Assembly: GCA_001780165.1 (NCBI GenBank)
Contig: MFFQ01000073.1
Span: 1-33,095, forward strand
Direction: 5' to 3'
Source of the DNA: Candidatus Eisenbacteria bacterium RBG_16_71_46
GTDB taxonomy: Bacteria > Eisenbacteria > RBG-16-71-46
Length of the DNA: 33,095 nucleotides
The notes below the pieces were generated by a model. It was not told the origin of the DNA. It worked only from the letters and a program-made list of their open reading frames with translations, and made no database searches. Positions 24,132 to 31,041 of this stretch are shown here, piece by piece. Both the position numbers and the translations under genes were made by a program. How positions within the stretch are numbered: the first letter of the stretch is position 1; the number at the start of each line of letters is the position of its first letter.

Positions 24132-24264
24132 TGTACGTCCTTTCCTTTGGGGAATCTGCGTCCAATCGAATTTATCGGCGCGGCGGGGGGGTGGCTTGAG
24201 GCGAGATTCCGGGCGGTCTGACCGTGCTCCCCCGCCGCGAATCCCGCGTCGCGGCGCCATGCGC

Positions 24265-24270
24265 TAACCT
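24265..24270 (+). promoter_or_regulatory. Candidate -10 close to Fpg start
   Basis: TAACCT ends 7 bases before the Fpg ATG at 24278, and no Shine-Dalgarno sequence precedes that ATG. If it is a real -10 hexamer, transcription would start at or next to the ATG, making a leaderless message. No -35 is evident. Confidence 0.22.
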
Positions 24271-24277
24271 GCCACCA

Positions 24278-25165
24278 ATGCCCGAGCTGCCGGACATCGT
24301 CCTCTACGTCGATCATCTGGAGCGGCGCGTCGTGGGTGCCAGGCTGACGCACGTCCGCGTGGTCGGTCCCAACCTGCTGCGCACCGCCGATCCGCCGCTC
24401 GAGTCCGTTCGCGGGCGTGCGGTGGCCGGCGTGCGGCGCATGGGCAAGCGCATCGTCCTCGCGCTCGAGCGTGAGCTGTTCCTCGTGCTCCACCTCATGG
24501 TGGGCGGACGGCTGCGCTGGCGCGAGACCGGGTCGAAGCTCCCGGCGAGAATCGGGCTTGCGGCATTCGAGTTCTCCTCGGGCGTGCTGCTGCTCACCGA
24601 GGCCGGGATAGCGAAGCGCGCTTCGCTCCACGTGGTCGAGGGCGAGGCCGCCCTGCGCGCGCTCGATCCCGGCGGGCTCGAGGTGCTCGAAGCGCCGCCC
24701 GAGGCCTTCCGCAAGGCGCTGCGGCGCGAGAACCACACGCTCAAGCGCGCGCTCACCGACCCGCGCCTGTTCAGCGGCATCGGCAATGCCTACGCGGATG
24801 AGATCCTGCACCGCGCGCGCCTCTCGCCGTTGAGGCTCACGCGCCGACTGACCCCGGACGAGGCGGAGCGCCTGCGCCTCGCCGCGCGCGAAACGCTGAT
24901 CGCCTGGACCGATCGCCTGCGCCGCGAGGCCGGGGACCGGTTCCCGGAGAAGGTCACCGCGTTCCGCGACGGCATGGCCGTCCACGGCCGCTTTCGCCAG
25001 CCCTGCCCGGACTGCGGCGCCCCGGTCCAGCGCATCGTCCACGCCGAGAGCGAGACCAACTACTGCGCGCGGTGCCAGACCGGGGGGAAGCTGCTGGCGG
25101 ACCGCGCCTTGTCGCGGCTGCTGCGCGCCGATTGGCCGCGGATGCTGGAGGAGATGGAGGGCTGA
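24278..25165 (+). CDS. Fpg/Nei-family DNA glycosylase
   Basis: The product has 295 aa. The mature N-terminus PELPD supplies the catalytic Pro and Glu; MGKRI carries the lysine equivalent to Fpg Lys57; SGIGNAYADEIL contains the conserved Asn of the helix-two-turn-helix; the zinc finger is CPDC...CARC near the C-terminus. It would excise oxidised bases and cut the backbone by beta,delta-elimination. Two differences from E. coli Fpg are visible: PELPD replaces PELPE, and the zinc-finger arginine (AQRATFYC in E. coli) aligns with a serine here (AESETNYC). This fits an Fpg/Nei subgroup rather than true MutM, so no symbol is given. The gene has no ribosome site. Confidence 0.88.
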   Translation: MPELPDIVLYVDHLERRVVGARLTHVRVVGPNLLRTADPPLESVRGRAVAGVRRMGKRIVLALERELFLVLHLMVGGRLRWRETGSKLPARIGLAAFEFSSGVLLLTEAGIAKRASLHVVEGEAALRALDPGGLEVLEAPPEAFRKALRRENHTLKRALTDPRLFSGIGNAYADEILHRARLSPLRLTRRLTPDEAERLRLAARETLIAWTDRLRREAGDRFPEKVTAFRDGMAVHGRFRQPCPDCGAPVQRIVHAESETNYCARCQTGGKLLADRALSRLLRADWPRMLEEMEG

Positions 25166-25184
25166 CCCAGGCCCTACTCCGTTG

Positions 25185-25200
25185 CCGTGCCCCCGCACGG
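25185..25200 (+). terminator. Weak hairpin after Fpg gene
   Basis: CCGTGC and GCACGG form a 6-bp stem with a 4-C loop, 19 bases after the Fpg stop. It sits directly before the putative regulator promoter. No T-run follows at once. Confidence 0.3.
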
Positions 25201-25201
25201 G

Positions 25202-25210
25202 TGCTAGGGT
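25202..25210 (+). promoter_or_regulatory. Candidate extended -10 element
   Basis: TGCTAGGGT matches the TGnTAGGGT form also seen upstream of the carbonic anhydrase gene. It lies 46 bases before the GTG start of the response-regulator gene. Confidence 0.28.
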
Positions 25211-25255
25211 TTCCCCAGGCGAAGGCTCGGTCTCCCAGGAGCGTTCGGCCTCCCT

Positions 25256-26128
25256 GTGGCGCCCGTCGAAAACGGGCGGCCGCCGGGACCAAGAGCCGTG
25301 AACGACCACGAGCAGCCTCGCACGCCCTCCCACCGCGAGCCCTTGGCGGCTCGCGACCTGCGGAGCGTTTGCGTCCTGGTAGCCGACGAGCAGCCTCTCG
25401 ATCGCCGCGGCCTCGTGACCCTCCTCGAAACCCAGCCGGACATCCAGGTGGTCGGCGAGGCCGGAAGCACGGTCGAGGCCGTGGAGCGCTGCCGGGCGTT
25501 GTGGCCCGCGGTGGCGGTGATGGACAGCGCGATGCCGGACCTGGAGCGGACGAGCGCGATCGCGGCCGTCCAGATCGCCTCGCCCGAAACCCGCGTCCTC
25601 GCGGTCGCCGACCGCGGGGAGGGCGACTGCCCGCTGCTCGGAGGCTCCGGACCGGCCGATCCGCGCGAGGTATGGGATACGCGCCCCTGCGAGCTGGGAG
25701 CGGACTGCCTGCATCTGGCGGCCCTGCGCGGCGCGATGGGCGCCATCCGGCGTAGCGCCCAACCCGAGGAGCTGTTCGATGCGGTGCGCGCGCTGGCGCG
25801 CGGCAATGCGTGGTTCGAATCGGGCACCGCGGGCCGGCTGATCCAGCGGGCGCTCACGCTGGCCCGCGCCGTGGCCGAGCAGCCGATGACGGAGCGCGAC
25901 CTCGAGGTCGCCGCGTTGATCGTCGACGGTCACTCGAACAAGGAGATCGCCCGGATCCTCGGCGTGGGCGTGCCCACCGTGAAACGCCACGTCGGGCGCA
26001 TGCTCGCCAAGCTGGGTCTCCAGGACCGGCTGCAGCTCGGCCTCTACCTGCTGCGCCATCCCCGCGTGCTCCAAACGCGCATGTCCAGGTCGCCCCAGGC
26101 CAGCTCAGCGCCCAAGGGCGCGAGGTAG
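25256..26128 (+). CDS. Orphan LuxR/NarL-type response regulator with degenerate receiver
   Basis: The protein has 290 aa from GTG 25256; GTG 25298 (15th codon) is an equally plausible start, as both have poor ribosome sites. The receiver spans about residues 37-183, with the phospho-acceptor Asp90 in AVMDSAMPD. The switch Thr/Ser is replaced (VLAVADRG), the conserved Lys position is Arg (AIRRSA), and about 25 extra residues (121-150) sit before the fourth helix. The LuxR helix-turn-helix is intact (about 209-266): MTERDLEVAALIVDGHSNKEIARILGVG is its start in outline, followed by TVKRHVGRMLAKLG. No histidine kinase is next to it. It probably binds DNA as a dimer; regulation may not depend on classical phosphorylation. 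Confidence 0.82.
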   Translation: MAPVENGRPPGPRAVNDHEQPRTPSHREPLAARDLRSVCVLVADEQPLDRRGLVTLLETQPDIQVVGEAGSTVEAVERCRALWPAVAVMDSAMPDLERTSAIAAVQIASPETRVLAVADRGEGDCPLLGGSGPADPREVWDTRPCELGADCLHLAALRGAMGAIRRSAQPEELFDAVRALARGNAWFESGTAGRLIQRALTLARAVAEQPMTERDLEVAALIVDGHSNKEIARILGVGVPTVKRHVGRMLAKLGLQDRLQLGLYLLRHPRVLQTRMSRSPQASSAPKGAR

Positions 26129-26415
26129 CCGGGCTCGCTCGTCACATGCAGGGATGCCCCTCCCACGCGGTGGCGGCATCAAGGGGCGTTCGCCGCCTTC
26201 GAACCCCAGGGGGGCCTGCCGCGCACATCCTGCGGGCGGTGATCCGCCCCCCGGACCCCGGCGGCGGTCTCCATTGCCGGAGACTCTCGTTCCCGGCGCC
26301 ACCCGGCGTCGAGTATCATTTGCGCCTGGCTCGTGGACGAGAGACCCCCCCGCCCGGAGCCGCCGGGAGAGATGGTGGGCAGCGCCACGAGGCCCCCGCA
26401 CCGTCGGAGGTCTGC

Positions 26416-27297
26416 ATGTACGCGGCGCTATCACTCCCCGTCCGTAGTTCGCTCCCACCTTCACACCGGCCGGTCGCGCGCGCCCCCCGGGCCGTGGCAC
26501 TCGGCCTCGGTGCTCTGCTCGCGCTTGCCGCCGGGCTTCCCTTGTTCGCTGGCAGCGCCGCCGCCCAGGCGCCGAACGTCCAGATCGGCTTCTGCCCCGG
26601 GGCCGGGGGCACGGTCACCGTCACCATCACGATCGTGGTGCTCTGCCCCGCTCCCACCACCCTGTCCGCGACCATCATGGCCCCGTGCGACGATGCCGGC
26701 GCGGTGATGGCGGCGGTGGACGGGGCGATGGGCGGGTTCATGATCGGCGGCGTGCCGCTCTTCGGACCGCCCGTCGTGGTGGGCGGAGGGGTGAGCGGCC
26801 AGACGCGTCACGAGTACCCGCTCTCGCCCGCGTTCCTGTTCAACACCAATTGCATCATCCAGAGCGTGGACATCGATTTTGACTGCGGCACGATGGGCCT
26901 GGTGGTCCGCATCCCGGGCGTGCCTCACTCGACCGACACGCCGCCCGGGCCGACCAAGCTCGGCGTATTCAGCGCGCCGCCGGGACCGGACACGCTGATC
27001 GTCAAGTTCGAAGGCTGCCCGGCGATCTCCGTGCCGCTCGATGGCACCGAGTCCGCGACCACGGCGCGCGACAAGCTGCTCGCGGCCCTGCTCGCCGCGG
27101 GCTACGACGCCCATGTCGGTCCCGACGGCCGCATCGTCGTGGACGCCGATTGCCACGGCACGTTCCCCGACGGCACCGACGAGTACGGTCTTGCCGGCGG
27201 AGACCCGATGCACCTCGGAATCGGCAGCTGCCCGCCGCCGGATGTCACCGGGACGCACGGTGGGACGTGGGGGGCTCTCAAGTCGATCTACCGGTAG
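26416..27297 (+). CDS. Secreted protein of unknown function
   Basis: The product has 293 aa. GGAGG (26406-26410) lies 5 bases before the ATG. A long signal peptide with a basic N-region (to about residue 28) and hydrophobic core (ALGLGALLALAAGLPLF) ends SAAAQA near residue 51. The mature part is rich in Gly, Pro, Val and Thr with scattered cysteines (FCPG, VLCPAP, APCDDAG, NTNC, DFDCG, EGCPA, DADCHG, GSCPPP), suggesting a disulfide-stabilised extracellular beta protein. No catalytic motif, PKD domain or sorting module is seen. It ends in a strong hairpin and stands alone. The 287 bases upstream contain a possible -10, TATCAT (26314-26319). Confidence 0.75.
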   Translation: MYAALSLPVRSSLPPSHRPVARAPRAVALGLGALLALAAGLPLFAGSAAAQAPNVQIGFCPGAGGTVTVTITIVVLCPAPTTLSATIMAPCDDAGAVMAAVDGAMGGFMIGGVPLFGPPVVVGGGVSGQTRHEYPLSPAFLFNTNCIIQSVDIDFDCGTMGLVVRIPGVPHSTDTPPGPTKLGVFSAPPGPDTLIVKFEGCPAISVPLDGTESATTARDKLLAALLAAGYDAHVGPDGRIVVDADCHGTFPDGTDEYGLAGGDPMHLGIGSCPPPDVTGTHGGTWGALKSIYR

Positions 27298-27316
27298 GTC
27301 CTCAGCACTGAAGGCG

Positions 27317-27349
27317 ACGCCCGCGCCGGCGACGAGCCGGCGCGGGCGT
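27317..27349. terminator. Strong hairpin between convergent genes
   Basis: A perfect 14-bp stem (27317-27330 with 27336-27349) closes a GACGA loop, 19 bases after the secreted-protein stop. It also faces the end of the - strand surface operon (stop at 27407). The trailing T content is low, so it may act as a bidirectional terminator or an RNA-stability hairpin. Confidence 0.7.
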
Positions 27350-27406
27350 TCGGCTGTCACGCCGTCGCGATTCGGGATGGCCGGCAACGCGGTCGAGCCG
27401 GCCGGC

Positions 27407-29644
27407 TCACGGCGGTGCGACGCGGACCGTCGCCGCCGCCGGGGTTCTGCGCGGGAGCCCCCAGAGCCGCTGCAGCACGAAATCCGCCAGTGCCGCGCAA
27501 TCGTCGCGGCTGAAGGTCCAGATGTTGAACCCGGTGAAGACGAATGGCGGGCTCTCGCTGCCCCGGTAGTAGGTCATGCAGACGTTCTGCGGATTGACCG
27601 CCGGCCCGGGCACGCTGAAACCGGTGACCTTGTAGAGGCTGTCGAGCATCGAGACCTCGTCATCGATCGCGGGGTCGGGATCGAGGTCTTCGAAGGTCGG
27701 GTTGGGCTTCCTCAGGAACTCGACCTCGAAGGTCTTGAGGTAGAAGACGCTCGGATTCTGGCCCGTGCGGTTCGCCGGCAGTGGATCGGTCGCGGCCGAC
27801 TTGAGCCGCATCGAGGGAGGGAGCACCCCGTAGTCCGGGGTCCCCGGCGGCCCGCCGGTCGGGTCGGCCGCGCGGGAAACCGTGAGCAGGCCGGTGGCGA
27901 CCGTGAACTCCGATCTCCAGTGGGCGAAGTCGTACATCAGGACTCCGGGCGCGAGTTCCCCGCGGTCCGCCGAGAACACCGGGCCCGGCGAGTTGTTGGA
28001 GCGGTCGTCGTAGGCCACCGTCGCGGCATAGCCGCCACCGCCGCCGACCAGCCACACCTTGCCCCCGAGCTTGAGGTAGCTCTCGAGCGAGTTCACCTGC
28101 AGCGGCCGGCTCATGGAGCGCAGCGAGGTGATGTCGTTCGGCCCGGAATTGAGAGCGCTCTTGGCGTCCACCAGCCAGATGACGTGCCGGTACTCCGCGA
28201 GCTTGGCGAACGGCAGCGTGCCGTGGGGCGTGCCGATGGTGTCGAAGTCGTAGCCCGCGAAGATCCCGGGCGTGCTCTTGATGCTCTGGGCCAGGCACTT
28301 CCACTGGACGCCGCCGCGCGCGTAGAGGAAGGTGTCCAGCTCGGAGGCCATCGGCCACACCCCGGTCGGGGCCTTGATGCACGCGCCGCCCACCACCTGA
28401 TCGGGCGTGAACCGCGTGTCGTCCACGATCAGCAGCTCCCGGGCGAAGCCCGCGGCCACGACCTCGAAGCGCACCACGCCCAGGCTGCGGAAGCCGAGGT
28501 CGTCGCGCACCTCGATGAACAACTTCTGCGGCAGACCCCCGCTGAAGGGACCCAACGTCGCCCGCGTGGTGAACAGGCTCAGCTGGCTCCAGTGACCGAT
28601 GTCGGTCTCCTCATCGGTGCGCGACGTCTCGTCGTCCACGTCGCCGCCCACCCGCCAGCGGTAGCCGACCAGCGTGGTCCCGGTCGTCGGGGTCGCGAAC
28701 CAGTTGATCGTGACCGGAAACCCGGCGATGACCTCGACCGGGATCTCCGCTTGCGGGTCGAGCGAGTAACCGCCCGAGACATACTCGTAGCGGAAGAAGT
28801 CGTTGTACACGGTGAGCCTCGGACCGAGCGTGCCCGCGACCCCGACCCGGAATCGCAGCAGATTGGAATCGAGCGTCATGATCGCGGTGTAGGCGCCGGC
28901 CTCGTCGAACGCGACCACCGCGAACAGGTAGGTGGCGGACGGCGTGAGATTCGTGAATTGCGCGCTGGTCGTGACGCTGTCGGCTGGGGTCCAGCCGACG
29001 AAGTCGGGCGCGTAGCGCCGGCGCAGGAGGTCGGGATCCTGCGCCACCTGATCGGGCAGCAGCTCGGTGCCGGGACCGAGCAGGATGAACTTGTAGCGAC
29101 GCGGCTTCTTGTCCCCGCTGCCGTCGGGGTCCTCGCCGCTCCAGCGGATCGTGACGGAAGGGGCGAGCTGCACGGGTACCAGTCGGTTCGGCGGAGGCGA
29201 CTGGATCTGGACGGTGGGCGCTACGGTCGTGGCGAGGAACGAACGGAACACAGGCAGCGACGCGAGCCCGCGCTCGTCCACGGCCTCGATCACGAAGGTG
29301 TGGGCGGTGAAGGCGCTGTCCGGCGAGTCGGGATAGGGCGAGGTCGCCGAGAACTGGAACGTCTGGCTGCTCGCGCGCGTGATCGTCCACAGCGTCTCCG
29401 CCTCGGCCGCGCTCGGAGGATCGACCGCGTAGAGGTAGTGGTCCACGGTACCGTCCGGGTCGTAGCCGAACCACTGCAACCGGTAGGCGTAGTGGTACGG
29501 ATCGCTGGCGTTGGCCGGGGCGTGGCTGAGCGTGACCACCGGGCGCTGGTTGGGCAGCGGGGCGCCCCCGAGCTTCGGGGTGCAGCCCGCGCACGACGCC
29601 AGCGCGGCAGCGCAGGCTCCGATGCGGAGCCACCGGAGTCTCAT
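27407..29644 (-). CDS. Large lipoprotein with Ig-like repeats and an amidotransferase-like region
   Basis: The product has 745 aa. The lipobox LASC gives lipidated Cys18. From about residue 28 there are Ig/fibronectin-like segments (RPVVTLSHAP, LQWFGYDPDGTVDHYLY, VTIRWSGEDPDGSGDKKP, VTINWFATPTTG). From about 420 the fold changes to alternating strands and helices with ARELLIVDDTRF, YRHVIWLVDAKSAL and SYLKLGGKVWLVGGGGG, which resembles the class I glutamine-amidotransferase-like / DUF4350 fold, though no catalytic Cys-His-Glu set is evident. It is the last gene of a three-gene operon; its ATG overlaps the previous stop (ATGA). Likely a periplasm- or surface-facing component; the function is not recognised. 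Confidence 0.8.
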   Translation of the reverse strand: MRLRWLRIGACAAALASCAGCTPKLGGAPLPNQRPVVTLSHAPANASDPYHYAYRLQWFGYDPDGTVDHYLYAVDPPSAAEAETLWTITRASSQTFQFSATSPYPDSPDSAFTAHTFVIEAVDERGLASLPVFRSFLATTVAPTVQIQSPPPNRLVPVQLAPSVTIRWSGEDPDGSGDKKPRRYKFILLGPGTELLPDQVAQDPDLLRRRYAPDFVGWTPADSVTTSAQFTNLTPSATYLFAVVAFDEAGAYTAIMTLDSNLLRFRVGVAGTLGPRLTVYNDFFRYEYVSGGYSLDPQAEIPVEVIAGFPVTINWFATPTTGTTLVGYRWRVGGDVDDETSRTDEETDIGHWSQLSLFTTRATLGPFSGGLPQKLFIEVRDDLGFRSLGVVRFEVVAAGFARELLIVDDTRFTPDQVVGGACIKAPTGVWPMASELDTFLYARGGVQWKCLAQSIKSTPGIFAGYDFDTIGTPHGTLPFAKLAEYRHVIWLVDAKSALNSGPNDITSLRSMSRPLQVNSLESYLKLGGKVWLVGGGGGYAATVAYDDRSNNSPGPVFSADRGELAPGVLMYDFAHWRSEFTVATGLLTVSRAADPTGGPPGTPDYGVLPPSMRLKSAATDPLPANRTGQNPSVFYLKTFEVEFLRKPNPTFEDLDPDPAIDDEVSMLDSLYKVTGFSVPGPAVNPQNVCMTYYRGSESPPFVFTGFNIWTFSRDDCAALADFVLQRLWGLPRRTPAAATVRVAPP

Positions 29645-31041
29645 CGCGCGCCCGCCGGCCGCGCCGCGTGCGCGAACGAAGCCGGGCCCGCGGCGGCCGA
29701 AGGCCCGCCCACCGCACCGGCCGCGCCGGCGGGGCCGCCCCGCGCCGCCGGAACGGGGCCGCGATAGAAGTAGAGCGTCAGCGCCGGCCACACGGTGGTG
29801 CTGTTGGTCGCGAGGGGGGTGTAGAAGGAGACCGACGTGTTCGTGCGGAAGTCGTAGCCGTAGAGTCCCCCGCGCCGCACCGTGGCCTCGAGGTGCGCGG
29901 CGAACGCCGCTCCCGAGAATCGCACGCGCCGCCCGGGGAGCACCTCCCGCAGCGCGAGTTGGCCGATGTCCCGGTCCTGGTAGGGAGGTCCGTCGAGCCC
30001 GATCCCGCAGGCGTTCCACTCGGCGGTCGCCCCCCACAGTCCGATGAAGTTCGCGGTGAGGTCGGGTGATCCCGAGGCGGTCATGACCAGCGAGGCGTCG
30101 GCGAGGCGGAGTCCGGGACCGAGCGCGGAGAGGTCGAACCCCGCGGCCGCGTGCGCCTTGGTGCTGAAGCTCGAGCCCATGAGAATGGTGGACAGGCCGC
30201 AGCGAATGAGGGTCTGGAACGTGCTCGAGTAGTAGTAGCCCCAGCGGCTCATGGTCAGCACCATGGAATCGAGGGACGCGCTGGCCGGCACGGTCGCGAA
30301 TCGCCACACCGCCGAATCGAAGCGTTCGGAGGTCGAGAGGTTGCTCGCGCTGACCGCCCAGAAGTAGCGCGTGCCCAGGGCCCAGCGCACCGCCGGCAGG
30401 TGGAGCGCGCGCGTGGTGTGCAGGAACGCGGGTGCGGCGCGGGCGGCGACCTGGGCGGAATCGGTCGCGAGGTACACGTCGTAGGCGATGTCCCCCGCCG
30501 AGCGCTCGGTCGCGTCCCACGCCAGTGCGGCGACCGGGGACTCGTCCACGGCCCCGTCCTGGGGAAAGGGATGTCCCGGACGCCGCAGGCCGATCACCGT
30601 GAACTGCCAGAAGCCGGTCGTGCCGAGCGGCGTGCCGTCCGCGGTCGCGATCTCGGGGGCCAGTTCGACCGTGTGCGTCGCGCGCAGCTGAAGCGGCTCG
30701 AGCGGGACCAGCACGATGCGGCTGGCGGCGGATTCGTAGCGCACGTCGAGCGGAATCCGGCGCGTGTCCACCTTGAGGAACACGGTCCGCAGGTTCACCG
30801 TTGCCGGATCGAGCGGCTCGCGAAAGCGGACCCAGATCGGCGTCTCGTAGTCCACGCCGGTGCTGCGGTCGGCCGGGAAGACCGACTCGATCTCGGGCGG
30901 GAGGGGAGCGGCCGGGGCGAGCGGCGCGCCCTTCTTTGCACACCCTGCGAAGGGCAGTGCCACCACCGCGATCGCGAGCGCTACCCAGCGGGCCGTCGCG
31001 GCCACCCGCGCCTGATCGCCGATCCACGGGCCCGCATTCAT
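29641..31041 (-). CDS. Lipoprotein with bacterial Ig-like (Big_5-type) domain
   Basis: The protein has 466 aa from ATG 31041, overlapping the upstream stop (ATGA). A type II signal ends LPFAGC with Cys34. A Big_5-type Ig domain follows (about 45-152): IESVFPADRSTGVD, IWVRFREPLDPATV and GFWQFTVIG. Next is a fibronectin-like segment (YDVYLATDSAQV, WALGTRYFWAVSASN; about 175-245) and a beta-rich C-terminal domain with GYYYSSTFQTLIRCGLS. The last 40 residues are Ala/Gly/Pro-rich. No catalytic motif is visible. It sits between the sorting-domain protein and the larger lipoprotein, so the three products probably work at the same envelope site. Confidence 0.8.
   Translation of the reverse strand: MNAGPWIGDQARVAATARWVALAIAVVALPFAGCAKKGAPLAPAAPLPPEIESVFPADRSTGVDYETPIWVRFREPLDPATVNLRTVFLKVDTRRIPLDVRYESAASRIVLVPLEPLQLRATHTVELAPEIATADGTPLGTTGFWQFTVIGLRRPGHPFPQDGAVDESPVAALAWDATERSAGDIAYDVYLATDSAQVAARAAPAFLHTTRALHLPAVRWALGTRYFWAVSASNLSTSERFDSAVWRFATVPASASLDSMVLTMSRWGYYYSSTFQTLIRCGLSTILMGSSFSTKAHAAAGFDLSALGPGLRLADASLVMTASGSPDLTANFIGLWGATAEWNACGIGLDGPPYQDRDIGQLALREVLPGRRVRFSGAAFAAHLEATVRRGGLYGYDFRTNTSVSFYTPLATNSTTVWPALTLYFYRGPVPAARGGPAGAAGAVGGPSAAAGPASFAHAARPAGAR

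Noticed and set aside
27041-29767. 908-residue + strand frame opposite the large lipoprotein gene
   Set aside because: It is an antisense shadow: the - strand has a lipobox, Ig-like domains and an overlapping start with its upstream neighbour.
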